Shown here piece after piece: positions 24,728-32,679 of a stretch of DNA of 64,000 nt; position 1 is the first letter of the stretch; every line of letters begins with the position of its first letter. The stretch lies in NCBI GenBank assembly GCA_045807745.1, contig JBJMGT010000025.1, positions 1 to 64,000 on the forward strand, written 5' to 3'. The stretch is from QHXQ01 sp045807745 (lineage in GTDB: Bacteria; Acidobacteriota; Blastocatellia; Pyrinomonadales; Pyrinomonadaceae). The position numbers and the translations under genes were made by a program. The notes beneath the pieces are model-generated. The model did no database searches, was not told the DNA's origin, and saw only the letters and a program-made list of their open reading frames with translations.

Positions 24728-25552
24728 ATGAAGTTCACAGTTTTAGGCAGCGGCTCGACCGGCAACGCGGTGCTCATCTGCGCGGGGGGCACGAATGTAC
24801 TCGTCGATGCGGGCTTGAGCGCGCGTGAGATCGTGCGGCGGCTGGCGTTAGTTGGTTGTGACGCGGCGGCGCTCGACGGCGTGATCATCACGCACGAGCA
24901 CAGCGATCATGCGGGCGGGTTGCGTGTGCTATTGAAGAACTTGTTGTGCCCGGTCTACGTCTCCGGCGAGACGCGCGACGCTTACATCGGCGAGCGGCAA
25001 GGTGTCTCGAACGACGAGCCGCGCAAGCGCGCCGACGTGTTACGCGAACGCACCGTCGAGATTTCGTCGAGCCGGGATTTTCGTATCGGCGAGATCGATT
25101 TCCACCCGTTCACCATCCCGCACGACGCCGCCGACAATTTCGGTTTCACCGCCACGCACGACGGCGTGAAGATCGCGACCTTGATGGACTTCGGCTGCGT
25201 CACGACTTTGATCGAAGAGCGTTTGCGCGGCTGCGCGGCGATTGTGATCGAGTCGAATCACGGGCGCGACATGCTGAAGGCGTGCAGCGTCTACCCTTGG
25301 GAGTTGAAGCAGCGCATCTTGTCGCGCACGGGGCATCTGTCGAACGAGGATGTAGCCACGTGGCTGCGTGAAGGCTACGACGGCGGTGCTGAACATATTG
25401 TGTTAGCACACCTGTCGCAGCGCGCCAACAATCCGCACGTCGCCAAGCTAACGGCCGAAATCGCGCTACAAGAACGCGGCGCGCTCTTCCAGACGACGAC
25501 GCAGATTTCGCTCACGCACCACAAAGACCCGACCCCTTGGATTGAACTGTGA
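24728..25552 (+). CDS. MBL-fold metallohydrolase, YycJ/WalJ-like
   Basis: The 274-residue protein starts MKFTVLGSGSTGNAVLI, the standard opening of YycJ-like hydrolases. The zinc motif is H56-E-H58-S-D60-H61, with later metal ligands at NFGFTATHDG, IVIESNHGRDML and HLSNEDVATWL ... HLSQRANNP. Members of this subgroup are putative 5'-exonuclease or phosphodiesterase enzymes. The gene overlaps the next one by a single base (TGATG) and follows the M16 gene closely, so the three probably form one operon. Confidence 0.88.
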   Translation: MKFTVLGSGSTGNAVLICAGGTNVLVDAGLSAREIVRRLALVGCDAAALDGVIITHEHSDHAGGLRVLLKNLLCPVYVSGETRDAYIGERQGVSNDEPRKRADVLRERTVEISSSRDFRIGEIDFHPFTIPHDAADNFGFTATHDGVKIATLMDFGCVTTLIEERLRGCAAIVIESNHGRDMLKACSVYPWELKQRILSRTGHLSNEDVATWLREGYDGGAEHIVLAHLSQRANNPHVAKLTAEIALQERGALFQTTTQISLTHHKDPTPWIEL

Positions 25553-25977
25553 TGAGTCGCCGCGCAAAGTGCGCCGTCCTCTTGATCGTGCTGACCCTTG
25601 TTGTGTCGGCCTGCGCTGTGAGCGAACGCCGAAGCGGCTTACCCACTGCGGCGCAGAACGCGATTGATACCATCACGGACGACATCGCCGCCGGGCGCGA
25701 CGATAAAATTTATCAGGAGGCGGCCGACGAGTGGCGACAGGCGGCCACACCCGAACAGAGCCGTGCGAGTTTCGAGCGTGTGCGCAACACCTTCGGCAAG
25801 GTCTTGAATCGCGCGCTCGTCGAAGGGCGCGAACAGCAGGCGAGCGGGCACACCGTGACGGCCAGCTTCAACACGCGCTTCGAGCGCGGCGACGCCATCG
25901 AGACCTTCACGCTCGTCGAACGTGACGGTCGCTGGCTGCTCGCGCGCTACGCCATCCACTCGGATGTTTTGAAATGA
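25552..25977 (+). CDS. Hypothetical lipoprotein, DUF3887/DUF4019-like
   Basis: The 141-residue protein has a signal peptide ending in a lipobox LVVSAC (Cys about residue 20), so it should be lipid-anchored in the cell envelope. The mature part forms a small alpha/beta domain (AIDTITDDIAAGRDDKIYQEAADEWRQA ... FTLVERDGRWLLARYAIHSD). This matches the NTF2-like DUF3887/DUF4019 style, with a terminal ligand-pocket-like strand pair. Translation is coupled to the MBL gene (start overlaps its stop). Its own stop touches the palindrome at 25977-26057. Function unknown. Confidence 0.75.
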   Translation: MSRRAKCAVLLIVLTLVVSACAVSERRSGLPTAAQNAIDTITDDIAAGRDDKIYQEAADEWRQAATPEQSRASFERVRNTFGKVLNRALVEGREQQASGHTVTASFNTRFERGDAIETFTLVERDGRWLLARYAIHSDVLK

Positions 25978-26057
25978 AGTGCTGAGTCCTGAGTCCTGAA
26001 TCCTAAGTGAACAACTTCTGACTCAGCACTCAGCACTCAGCACTCAGCACTGTGCTT
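25977..26057. repeat. Heptamer palindrome, GTGCTGA family
   Basis: The left arm is AAGTGCTGAGTCCTGAGTCC and the right arm is built of CACTCAGCACTCAGC units. It ends directly before the purB start codon. The same family is found just upstream of purL at 30127-30205. Confidence 0.92.
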
Positions 26058-27359
26058 ATGATTCCACGCTACACCCTGCCCGAAATGGGCGCGCTCTGGT
26101 CGGAGCAGAATAAATTCCAGAAGTGGCTCGACGTGGAGCTGGCGGTCTGCGAAGTGCACGCCGAGATGGACACGATCCCGCGCGCGGCGCTCGCAGAGAT
26201 TAAGACGCGCGCCGCGTTCACGGTCGCGCGCATACACGAGATTGAACAGACGACCGACCACGACGTGATCGCGTTCACGACGGCGCTGGCGGAAAACATC
26301 GGCGCCGCGGCGCGCTTCGTCCACTACGGGCTGACATCATCTGATGTAGTGGACACGGCGAACGCGCTCTTGCTGCGCGACGCGTGTGATCTGTTGTTAC
26401 AGAAGATCGACGCGCTTTTGCTCGTACTGCGCCGCCGCGCCTACGAATTCAAGGACACGCCGCAGATCGGGCGCACGCACGGCGTCCATGCCGAGCCGAC
26501 CTCGTTCGGCTTGACCTTTGCGCTCTGGTACGACGAGATGCGGCGCAATCGTGAGCGCTTGACGCGCGCACGTGAGACGGTCGCCGTCGGCAAGATCAGC
26601 GGCGCGGTCGGCGCGTTCGCGCATCTCGACCCCGTGGTCGAAGAGCAGGTCTGCGCGCGGCTGGGACTACGGGCCGCGCCCGTCTCGACGCAGGTGATTC
26701 AGCGCGACAACTACGCGGAGTATCTCTGCACGCTGGCGGTCTGCGCGTCGTCGCTCGACAAGTGTGCGCTGCAAATCCGGCACTGGCAGCGCACCGAAGT
26801 GCGCGAGGCGGAAGAGCGATTCAAGCAAGGGCAGAAGGGTTCGAGCGCGATGCCGCACAAGCGCAATCCGATCTTGTCGGAGCGCATCTGCGGACTGGCC
26901 CGCGTCGTGCGCGGCTACGCGGTCGCGGGGCTTGAGTCGGTTGCGCTCTGGCACGAGCGCGACATCTCGCATTCGTCGGCCGAGCGCGTCGTCCTGCCCG
27001 ATGCCTCTATCGCGCTCGACTACATGCTGGCGAAAGCGACGAGCCTCATCGACACGCTCGTCGTCTACCCCGAACGCATGCTCACAAACTTGAATGCAAC
27101 CAAGGGGCTGGTCTTTAGCGGGCAGCTGCTGCTCGCGCTCACGCAGGCCGGCGTCGCGCGCGAGCAGGCTTACGAGTGGGTGCAGCGCAATGCGATGCGC
27201 GCGTGGGCCGAAGGCGGCGACTTCCGCGCACTCGTGCTCGCGGATAAAGAGATCAACGAACGACTACCGCGCGCACAGATCGAACGCGCCTTCGCGCTCG
27301 ACACATATCTGCGCAACGTGGACGCGGTCTTCGCGCGTGTGTTTGGCCAAGAGGTTTAA
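26058..27359 (+). CDS. purB: Adenylosuccinate lyase
   Basis: The 433-residue enzyme splits SAICAR to AICAR and adenylosuccinate to AMP, releasing fumarate in both. The superfamily signature GSSAMPHKRNP is at about residues 261-271. Other conserved parts are TSSDVVDTANALLLRD, GRTHGVHAEPTSFG and HWQRTEVREAEE. The length is typical of the short bacterial PurB. ATG 26058 is used; a GTG six bases upstream is also possible. No Shine-Dalgarno site is seen, because the region immediately upstream is a palindromic repeat. It heads a purine cluster: purS, purQ and, after three inserted genes, purL. Confidence 0.96.
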   Translation: MIPRYTLPEMGALWSEQNKFQKWLDVELAVCEVHAEMDTIPRAALAEIKTRAAFTVARIHEIEQTTDHDVIAFTTALAENIGAAARFVHYGLTSSDVVDTANALLLRDACDLLLQKIDALLLVLRRRAYEFKDTPQIGRTHGVHAEPTSFGLTFALWYDEMRRNRERLTRARETVAVGKISGAVGAFAHLDPVVEEQVCARLGLRAAPVSTQVIQRDNYAEYLCTLAVCASSLDKCALQIRHWQRTEVREAEERFKQGQKGSSAMPHKRNPILSERICGLARVVRGYAVAGLESVALWHERDISHSSAERVVLPDASIALDYMLAKATSLIDTLVVYPERMLTNLNATKGLVFSGQLLLALTQAGVAREQAYEWVQRNAMRAWAEGGDFRALVLADKEINERLPRAQIERAFALDTYLRNVDAVFARVFGQEV

Positions 27360-27378
27360 TTTTAAATACGGAGACGTT

Positions 27379-27621
27379 GTGAAAGCTAAAGTTTATGTGA
27401 CGTTGAAGGCGGGCGTGCTCGATCCGCAGGGCAAGGCCATACAGCACTCGGTCGAGTTGCTCGGCTATGGCGGCATTGCGGACATCAGGCAGGGCAAGTA
27501 TTTCGAGATCGCGCTCGACGAGTCTGTTGATCGCGCGCACGCGCAAGAATCGGCCGAGCGCATGGCGCGCGAGGTCTTGGCCAATCCCGTGATCGAGGAC
27601 TATCGCGTGGAGGTTGAGTGA
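27379..27621 (+). CDS. purS: Phosphoribosylformylglycinamidine synthase subunit PurS
   Basis: This 80-residue protein starts at GTG 27379 with GGAG five bases upstream. It shows the PurS pattern KAKVYVTLKAGVLDPQGKAIQHSVELLGY and FEIALDESVDRAHAQESAERMAREVLANPVIEDYRVEVE. PurS bridges PurQ and PurL in the multi-subunit FGAM synthase, which turns FGAR into FGAM. Its stop overlaps the purQ start by one base. This short gene hides within a longer frame that begins upstream inside purB. Confidence 0.93.
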   Translation: MKAKVYVTLKAGVLDPQGKAIQHSVELLGYGGIADIRQGKYFEIALDESVDRAHAQESAERMAREVLANPVIEDYRVEVE

Positions 27622-28325
27622 TGAAATTCGGTGTCGTCGTCTTTCCCGGCTCGAACTGCGATCACGATGCCTATCACGTGATCTCAAAACACGTCGGCCA
27701 GCCCGTCTCGTTCATCTGGCACAAAGAGACCGACCTCGCCGGCTACGATGCGATCATTATTCCCGGCGGCTTCTCTTACGGCGACTACCTGCGCGCGGGC
27801 GCACTCGCGCGCTTCTCGCCCGTGATGGCGTCGGTCAAAGAGTTCGCGGCGCGCGGTGGTTTCGTGCTCGGCATCTGCAACGGCTTTCAAATCCTGTGCG
27901 AAGCGGGGCTACTGCCCGGCGCGCTCATCCGCAACCGCGACCTGCACTTCATCTGCGCGCATGTCCAAGTGCGCGTCGAGACGACCGACACGCCGTTTAC
28001 GAATGAATTGCAACGCGGCGCTACCTTGCGCATCCCCATCGCGCACGCCGAAGGCAACTACGTTTGTGACGACGAGACGCTGGCCGAACTGCAACGCGAC
28101 GACCGCATCGTCTTCCGCTATTGCGACGAGGCGGGCCGGAGCACCGACGCGGCCAATCCGAACGGCGCGCGCGACCATATAGCGGGCATTTGCAACGAGG
28201 CGCGGAACGTCATGGGTCTGATGCCGCACCCCGAACGCGCCTGCGAAGATATGCTCGGCTCAGCGGACGGGCGCGGCGTGTTCAGTTCGCTCTCCGCCAC
28301 ACTCGCCCTCGCGCAAGAGCGATGA
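27621..28325 (+). CDS. purQ: Phosphoribosylformylglycinamidine synthase subunit PurQ (glutaminase)
   Basis: The 234-residue class I glutamine amidotransferase supplies ammonia to PurL. It starts MKFGVVVFPGSNCDHDAYH. The nucleophile Cys86 is in FVLGICNGFQILCEAG, and the His/Glu of the triad are in LMPHPERACEDMLG near the C-terminus. AIIIPGGFSYGDYLRAGALAR is characteristic of PurQ. It is coupled to purS by a one-base overlap, and to the next gene by ATGA. Confidence 0.96.
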   Translation: MKFGVVVFPGSNCDHDAYHVISKHVGQPVSFIWHKETDLAGYDAIIIPGGFSYGDYLRAGALARFSPVMASVKEFAARGGFVLGICNGFQILCEAGLLPGALIRNRDLHFICAHVQVRVETTDTPFTNELQRGATLRIPIAHAEGNYVCDDETLAELQRDDRIVFRYCDEAGRSTDAANPNGARDHIAGICNEARNVMGLMPHPERACEDMLGSADGRGVFSSLSATLALAQER

Positions 28326-28816
28326 AGGCAAAGTCCCAAGTTCAAAGTCTCAAGTCTCATGTCTGGGAGCGTAGTGCGGACATTGGCCATGAGACTTGGG
28401 ACTTGGGACATGAAACTTTGGACTTGGGACACGTTCTTTCTTGGGCTGAGGTGCAGCGCACGCACCGCATACGCAACGGCGTCTATCAACGCAACGGCCG
28501 GCTCGTCTCTCTACTCACAGACTTCGGGCGCATCAACCCCTGTTATCCCGACCGACACGCCACTGGCGACCCGGACACGATCATCTACACCGGCGCGGGT
28601 CGGCATGGCGACCAACATCTTAGCCCGGCGAACCGCGCGCTCCTCGCCGCGATTGAGAGCGGGCACGCTGTCCCGCTTTTCAACAAGCTCGCACTCGGTC
28701 GCTGGCAGCACATGGGGCACTGGCGCGTCACAAATGCCCGGCACGAGTTCGACGCGGATGAGCAGCGCATGCTCTGGCGGTTTACGCTGAAAAAAGCAGT
28801 GACGAGCGGCGCGTGA
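28322..28816 (+). CDS. SRA-like (ScoMcrA-type) domain protein with repeat-encoded N-terminus
   Basis: This 164-residue frame starts ATGA-coupled to purQ. Residues 3-40 (KSQVQSLKSHVWERS and HETWDLGHETLDLGH) are the translation of the palindrome at 28329-28433. The native domain starts around VQRTHRIRNGVYQRNG, where a GTG at 28450 could be the original start. The body has INPCYPDRHATGDPDTIIYTGAGRHGDQHLSPANRALLAAIESG and PLFNKLALGRWQHMGHWRV. It resembles SRA-like modified-base-reading domains such as that of ScoMcrA (YTGxGxxGDQ ... NxALL). The last residues (AVTSGA) are encoded by another palindrome. No nuclease domain is attached, so it may be a truncated restriction component or a domesticated reader. 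Confidence 0.65.
   Translation: MKAKSQVQSLKSHVWERSADIGHETWDLGHETLDLGHVLSWAEVQRTHRIRNGVYQRNGRLVSLLTDFGRINPCYPDRHATGDPDTIIYTGAGRHGDQHLSPANRALLAAIESGHAVPLFNKLALGRWQHMGHWRVTNARHEFDADEQRMLWRFTLKKAVTSGA
28329..28433. repeat. Heptamer palindrome, CAAGTCY/GGGACTT type, translated in frame
   Basis: The left arm units are AAAGTCC, CAAGTTC, AAAGTCT, CAAGTCT. The right arm units are GAGACTT, GGGACTT, GGGACAT, GAAACTT, TGGACTT, GGGACAC. It starts four bases after the purQ stop and lies within the frame of the SRA-like gene. Confidence 0.88.
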
Positions 28817-28879
28817 CGAGTGACGAGCAACAGACAGATTCTGGCTCGTCACTTGTCACTTGTCACTCGTCACTGCTTT
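28793..28879. repeat. Heptamer palindrome, GTGACGA family
   Basis: It begins AAAGCAGTGACGAGCGG and ends TCACTCGTCACTGCTTT. It contains the stop codon of the SRA-like gene and precedes the redoxin gene at 28933. The ends are identical to the family members at 6968, 13367 and 47047. Confidence 0.92.
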
Positions 28880-28932
28880 ATGTAAGCTTGCATCTTCCCG
28901 TAGCCACCCTGATTTGAAGGAGTGTATCTGAG

Positions 28933-29541
28933 ATGAAAAAGCAACACGTAATCGCTCTGACCCTCGTTATCGCTTGCTCGCTTGTCATGCTGTGCTCGGC
29001 CGCACGCGCCGACGTGCCGGCCCCGGTCACAATCGGCGCAACCGTCGCGGACTTCACGCTGTCCGACGCCGACGGCGTCGCACACTCGCTCGCCTCTTTG
29101 AAGGGCAAGAACGGCACGGTCTTGATCTTCATCGCGACGAAGTGCCCGGTCTCAAACGGCTACAACGAGCGGATGGAGAAGTTGGCCGCGGACTACAAGG
29201 CGCGCGGCATCAACGTCATCGGCATCAATGCGAACGTGACCGAGCCAGCGGCCGAGGTGAAGTCGCACGCGGCCGAGAAGCATCTGACGTTCACGATCCT
29301 GAAAGACGAAGGCAGTAAGATCGCCGACCGGCTCGGCGCGGAGCGCACACCCGAAGTCTTCTTCCTCGACGCCGGCAACAAGCTCGTCTATCACGGGCGG
29401 ATCGACAACGCTCAGAACGCTGAGAGCGTGACCGCCAACGACCTGCGCGACGCGCTCGACGCCGCGCTGGCCGGCAAACCCATCGCCAAAACTGAAGCGA
29501 AAGCTTTCGGCTGCTCGATCAAACGCGCCGCCGCGCAATGA
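28933..29541 (+). CDS. Exported AhpC/TSA-family (redoxin) thioredoxin-fold protein
   Basis: The 202-residue protein has a signal peptide (MKKQHVIALTLVIACSLVMLC, cleavage after AARA). The mature domain is a thioredoxin fold: VTIGATVADFTLSDADGVAHSLASLKGKNGTVLIF, then IATKCPVSNGYNERM with Cys71 in a CPVS motif (single reactive Cys rather than CxxC), and TPEVFFLDAGNKLVYHGRID. This is the peroxiredoxin-like, resa/redoxin group of periplasmic proteins often next to TlpA. GGAG lies near the ATG. The gene overlaps the TlpA-like gene by four bases. Confidence 0.85.
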   Translation: MKKQHVIALTLVIACSLVMLCSAARADVPAPVTIGATVADFTLSDADGVAHSLASLKGKNGTVLIFIATKCPVSNGYNERMEKLAADYKARGINVIGINANVTEPAAEVKSHAAEKHLTFTILKDEGSKIADRLGAERTPEVFFLDAGNKLVYHGRIDNAQNAESVTANDLRDALDAALAGKPIAKTEAKAFGCSIKRAAAQ

Positions 29542-30149
29542 GACAACGCCGCACTTTAATCGCGCTCGTCTGCTGTGCCGCCGCAGTGCTGTCGTTCAAC
29601 CGGGCGGGCATAGTTGAGGCGCGTGCCGACGGCGTCGGTCGGAGCGGCACGCGCGCGCCCCACAAACGCAAGCCACGCCCGGCGCGCGCACTGCCGCCGC
29701 TTATGTCGCCTATCAGCTTGCTCGACGCGGCGGGCGTCAAGCAGTTGCTCGCGCGCGGGACAGCGCCGCATGACGGGCCGCTGCTCGTCAACTTCTGGGC
29801 CACGTGGTGCGAGCCTTGTCGCGAAGAGTTTCCAGACCTCGTCAAGATCGATGCCGACTATCGCGCGCGCGGACTAGAGTTCGCCGCCATCTCGGTTGAC
29901 GACCCCGGCGAATTGACCAAGGGCGTGCCGAAGTTCCTGCGCGAGATGCATGCGCAGATGCCGGCTTACGTCCTGAACGTGCCCGACTCCGAGCCGGTCA
30001 TCAACTCGGTCGATCCCACTTGGGGCGGCGAGTTGCCCGCGACCTTTCTGTTCGACCGGCATGGTCAAATCGTTTTCCAACACAAGGGGCGCATCAACCC
30101 GACCGAACTGCGTACCGCCATTGAGAAAGTGCTGAGTGCTGAGTCCTGA
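29538..30149 (+). CDS. TlpA/ResA-type thiol-disulfide oxidoreductase
   Basis: The 203-residue protein has a hydrophobic N-terminus (residues 7-24, signal or anchor) and a basic Pro-rich linker (KRKPRPARALPP). The thioredoxin domain has the active site C91-E-P-C94 in NFWATWCEPCREEFPDL, with the cis-Pro region in GGELPATFLFD. It probably reduces periplasmic disulfides, for example in cytochrome c or in the neighbouring redoxin, with which it is translationally coupled. Its last codons (LSAES) and stop are encoded by the palindrome at 30127-30205. Confidence 0.88.
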   Translation: MRQRRTLIALVCCAAAVLSFNRAGIVEARADGVGRSGTRAPHKRKPRPARALPPLMSPISLLDAAGVKQLLARGTAPHDGPLLVNFWATWCEPCREEFPDLVKIDADYRARGLEFAAISVDDPGELTKGVPKFLREMHAQMPAYVLNVPDSEPVINSVDPTWGGELPATFLFDRHGQIVFQHKGRINPTELRTAIEKVLSAES

Positions 30150-30205
30150 GTGCTGAGTTAAAAACTCTGCTGCACTCAGCACTCAGGACTCAGCACTCAG
30201 CACTT
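30127..30205. repeat. Heptamer palindrome, GTGCTGA family
   Basis: The left arm is AAGTGCTGAGTGCTGAGTCC; the right arm is of CACTCAG/GACTCAG units ending CAGCACTT. It carries the stop of the tlpA-like gene and ends six bases before the purL start. It is of the same family and in the same position as the palindrome before purB. Confidence 0.93.
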
Positions 30206-30210
30206 CACTT

Positions 30211-32610
30211 ATGGAACTCATCACACCCGAAGTCGTCGCGGCACATAATCTGACCGAGACCGAATACGCGCGCATCAAGGAGTTGATGGGGCGCGAGCCG
30301 ACGTTCGTCGAGCTTGGCATCTTCTCGGTGATGTGGTCGGAGCACTGCTCTTATAAATCCTCGCGCGTGCATCTCAGGCGACTGCCGACGCGCAACGAGC
30401 GCGTGGTTGTGCCGCCGGGCGAGAACGCAGGGATTGTGGATGTGGGCGACGGTTGGTGCGCCGCATTCAAAGTCGAATCACACAATCATCCTTCGTTCAT
30501 CGAGCCGTTTCAGGGCGCAGCGACGGGCGTCGGCGGCATCCTACGCGACATCTTCACGATGGGCGCGCGCCCCGTCGCGGCGATGAACAGTCTGCGCTTC
30601 GGCTCACTCGAACACGCGCAGCATGGCCGCCGCAATCGCGGCTTACTCGCGGGTGTCGTCGCGGGCATCGCGCACTACGGCAACGCGTTCGGCGTGGCGA
30701 CCGTCGGCGGCGAGGTCATGTTCGACGACGCGTATGCGCTCAATCCGTTGGTGAATGCGTTTGCGCTAGGGTTAGTGCGCCACGATCAAATCTTCTTTGG
30801 GCGCGCAAGCGGCGTCGGCAATCCCGTCCTCTACGTCGGTGCTAAGACCGGGCGCGACGGCATCCACGGCGCGACGATGGCCTCGGCCGAGTTTGACGAC
30901 GCGGCAATGGCGAAACGCCCGACCGTGCAGGTGGGCGATCCCTTCTTGGAAAAACTTCTGCTCGAAGCGTGCCTCGAAGCGATGCGCAGCGGCGCGGTCG
31001 CCGGCATACAGGACATGGGCGCGGCCGGTCTCACCTCTTCGTCGTGCGAAATGGCGGCGCGCGCGGGCACAGGGCTGGAACTTGATCTCACGCTCGTGCC
31101 GCAACGCGAACAGGCGATGACGGCTTACGAGATCATGCTCTCTGAATCGCAGGAGCGCATGCTGATCGTCGCGCACAAGGGGCGCGCGCGGCAGGTCGTG
31201 GATATCTTCAAGAACTGGGATTTGGACGCGGTCGTCATCGGGCGCGTGACCGACACAGGTCACGTACAGATCATGCACCACGAAGGCACGGTCGCAGATA
31301 TACCCGTCGGCTTTTTGACTGACGAAGCGCCCCTATACGAAAGACCCATGCGCGCGCTGCAGCCGACGGATGAAAGCGAGCCGAAGGATGAAGATATAAC
31401 TGTTGGCGGCGGCCTCGATCTCATCTCGCCCGCGCCACCGACCGCGCCGGTCTTCGATAGTCAGGAGTCTGGAGTCGAGAGTCTGGAGTCAAAACCGATC
31501 GCTGCTTCTGACTCCAGACTCCAGACTCCTGACTCCAGACTTGATGATGCCTTATTGCGCTTGCTGGCCGCGCCAAACATCGCGTCGAAGGAATGGGTCT
31601 ATCGGCAATACGATCACATGGTGCGGACGAACACGGCCGTGCTGCCCGGCGCGGACGCGGCCATCGTGCGGATCAAGGAGACGCGGCGTGCGCTCGCCAT
31701 GTGTCTCGACGGCAACGGCCGCTATTGCGCGGCGAATCCGCGCGAGGGCACGAAACTCATCGTCGCCGAAGCCGCGCGCAACGTCGTGTGCGTCGGCGCG
31801 CGCCCCCTTGCCATCACGAACTGTCTGAACTTCGCCTCGCCCGAACGCCCCGAAGTGATGTGGGCGTTCTCCGAAGTGATCGACGGCATGGCGGAAGCGT
31901 GTCGCGCGTTCGATACGCCGGTTATCTCCGGTAACGTGTCGTTCTACAACGAGACCGAGGGGCGCGGCATCCTGCCGACGCCCGTCATCGGCATGGTGGG
32001 CCTCGTCGAAGACGCGCGTCGCATCATCCAGCCCGGCTTCAAACAGGCGGGCGACGAGATCGCGCTCATCGGCACGACCAATGATGATCTTTCGATCAGC
32101 GAATACGCTGCGACCGTCGAAGGCCAAACGACTGACGAGATGCTGCGGCGTGGGTGTGTGCCCGCGCTCGATCTGAATTTAGAAAAGGCGGTGCAAGAGA
32201 CTTGTCTGCGCGCGGCCGAAGAGGGCTTGCTGCGCTCAGCGCACGACTGCGCCGATGGCGGTCTTGCCGTCACGCTCGCCGAATCGTGCTTCGCCACGCT
32301 CAACCGCGCGCGGCTCGGTGCGGACGTGGAACTCACGGGCGCGCTCGCGCCGGCCGCGCAACTCTTCAGCGAATCGCCCTCGCGCATCGTCGTCAGCTTC
32401 GACCCGGCGGCGCGCACACGGCTCACAGAGATCGCCGCCGCACTCGATTGTCCCTTCGCCGTCATCGGGCGCGTCGGCAGTGCACACTTGCGCATCAGCG
32501 TCAACGACGCGCCGGTCGTCGCACGCGACATCGACGAACTCGAAACCATCTGGCGCACCTCGCTTAGCCAACGTTTGCAGGCCGAAGCCATGGCTGCGGC
32601 GGCCGAATAA
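30211..32610 (+). CDS. purL: Phosphoribosylformylglycinamidine synthase subunit PurL, with an in-frame repeat insertion
   Basis: The 799-residue protein is the ATP-dependent synthase subunit that makes FGAM with PurS and PurQ. Family motifs include FSVMWSEHCSYKSSR, FKVESHNHPSFIEPFQGAATGVGG, GIQDMGAAGLTSSSCEMAAR and, in the second half, TNCLNFASPERPEVMWAFSEVIDGM and AHDCADGGLAVTLAE. About 28 residues at positions 417-444 (SQESGVESLESK ... DSRLQTPDSRL) are not from the family. They are the translation of the GAGTCTG palindrome, placed in the linker just before ALLRLLAAPNIASKEWVYRQYDHMV. The frame is kept, and the rest of the protein is intact, so activity is likely retained. No Shine-Dalgarno site is visible upstream, where another palindrome sits. 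Confidence 0.95.
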   Translation: MELITPEVVAAHNLTETEYARIKELMGREPTFVELGIFSVMWSEHCSYKSSRVHLRRLPTRNERVVVPPGENAGIVDVGDGWCAAFKVESHNHPSFIEPFQGAATGVGGILRDIFTMGARPVAAMNSLRFGSLEHAQHGRRNRGLLAGVVAGIAHYGNAFGVATVGGEVMFDDAYALNPLVNAFALGLVRHDQIFFGRASGVGNPVLYVGAKTGRDGIHGATMASAEFDDAAMAKRPTVQVGDPFLEKLLLEACLEAMRSGAVAGIQDMGAAGLTSSSCEMAARAGTGLELDLTLVPQREQAMTAYEIMLSESQERMLIVAHKGRARQVVDIFKNWDLDAVVIGRVTDTGHVQIMHHEGTVADIPVGFLTDEAPLYERPMRALQPTDESEPKDEDITVGGGLDLISPAPPTAPVFDSQESGVESLESKPIAASDSRLQTPDSRLDDALLRLLAAPNIASKEWVYRQYDHMVRTNTAVLPGADAAIVRIKETRRALAMCLDGNGRYCAANPREGTKLIVAEAARNVVCVGARPLAITNCLNFASPERPEVMWAFSEVIDGMAEACRAFDTPVISGNVSFYNETEGRGILPTPVIGMVGLVEDARRIIQPGFKQAGDEIALIGTTNDDLSISEYAATVEGQTTDEMLRRGCVPALDLNLEKAVQETCLRAAEEGLLRSAHDCADGGLAVTLAESCFATLNRARLGADVELTGALAPAAQLFSESPSRIVVSFDPAARTRLTEIAAALDCPFAVIGRVGSAHLRISVNDAPVVARDIDELETIWRTSLSQRLQAEAMAAAAE
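31459..31541. repeat. Heptamer palindrome, GAGTCTG family, inside purL
   Basis: The left arm is AGTCAGGAGTCTGGAGTCG and so on; the right arm has GACTCCAGACTCCAGACTCC. It belongs to the same unit family as the intergenic copy at 18841-18927. It lies wholly within the purL coding region without breaking the frame. Confidence 0.93.
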
Positions 32611-32679
32611 CGACCGCACCTACAGTCCTTCATCCGCGGCCGACACAGTTCGCGCCCGGAATTGCGAAAGGAGTAAAAC

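Noticed and set aside
25977..26057. Possible CRISPR array
   Set aside because: The repeat period is 7 bases with no spacers, and the arms form a palindrome.
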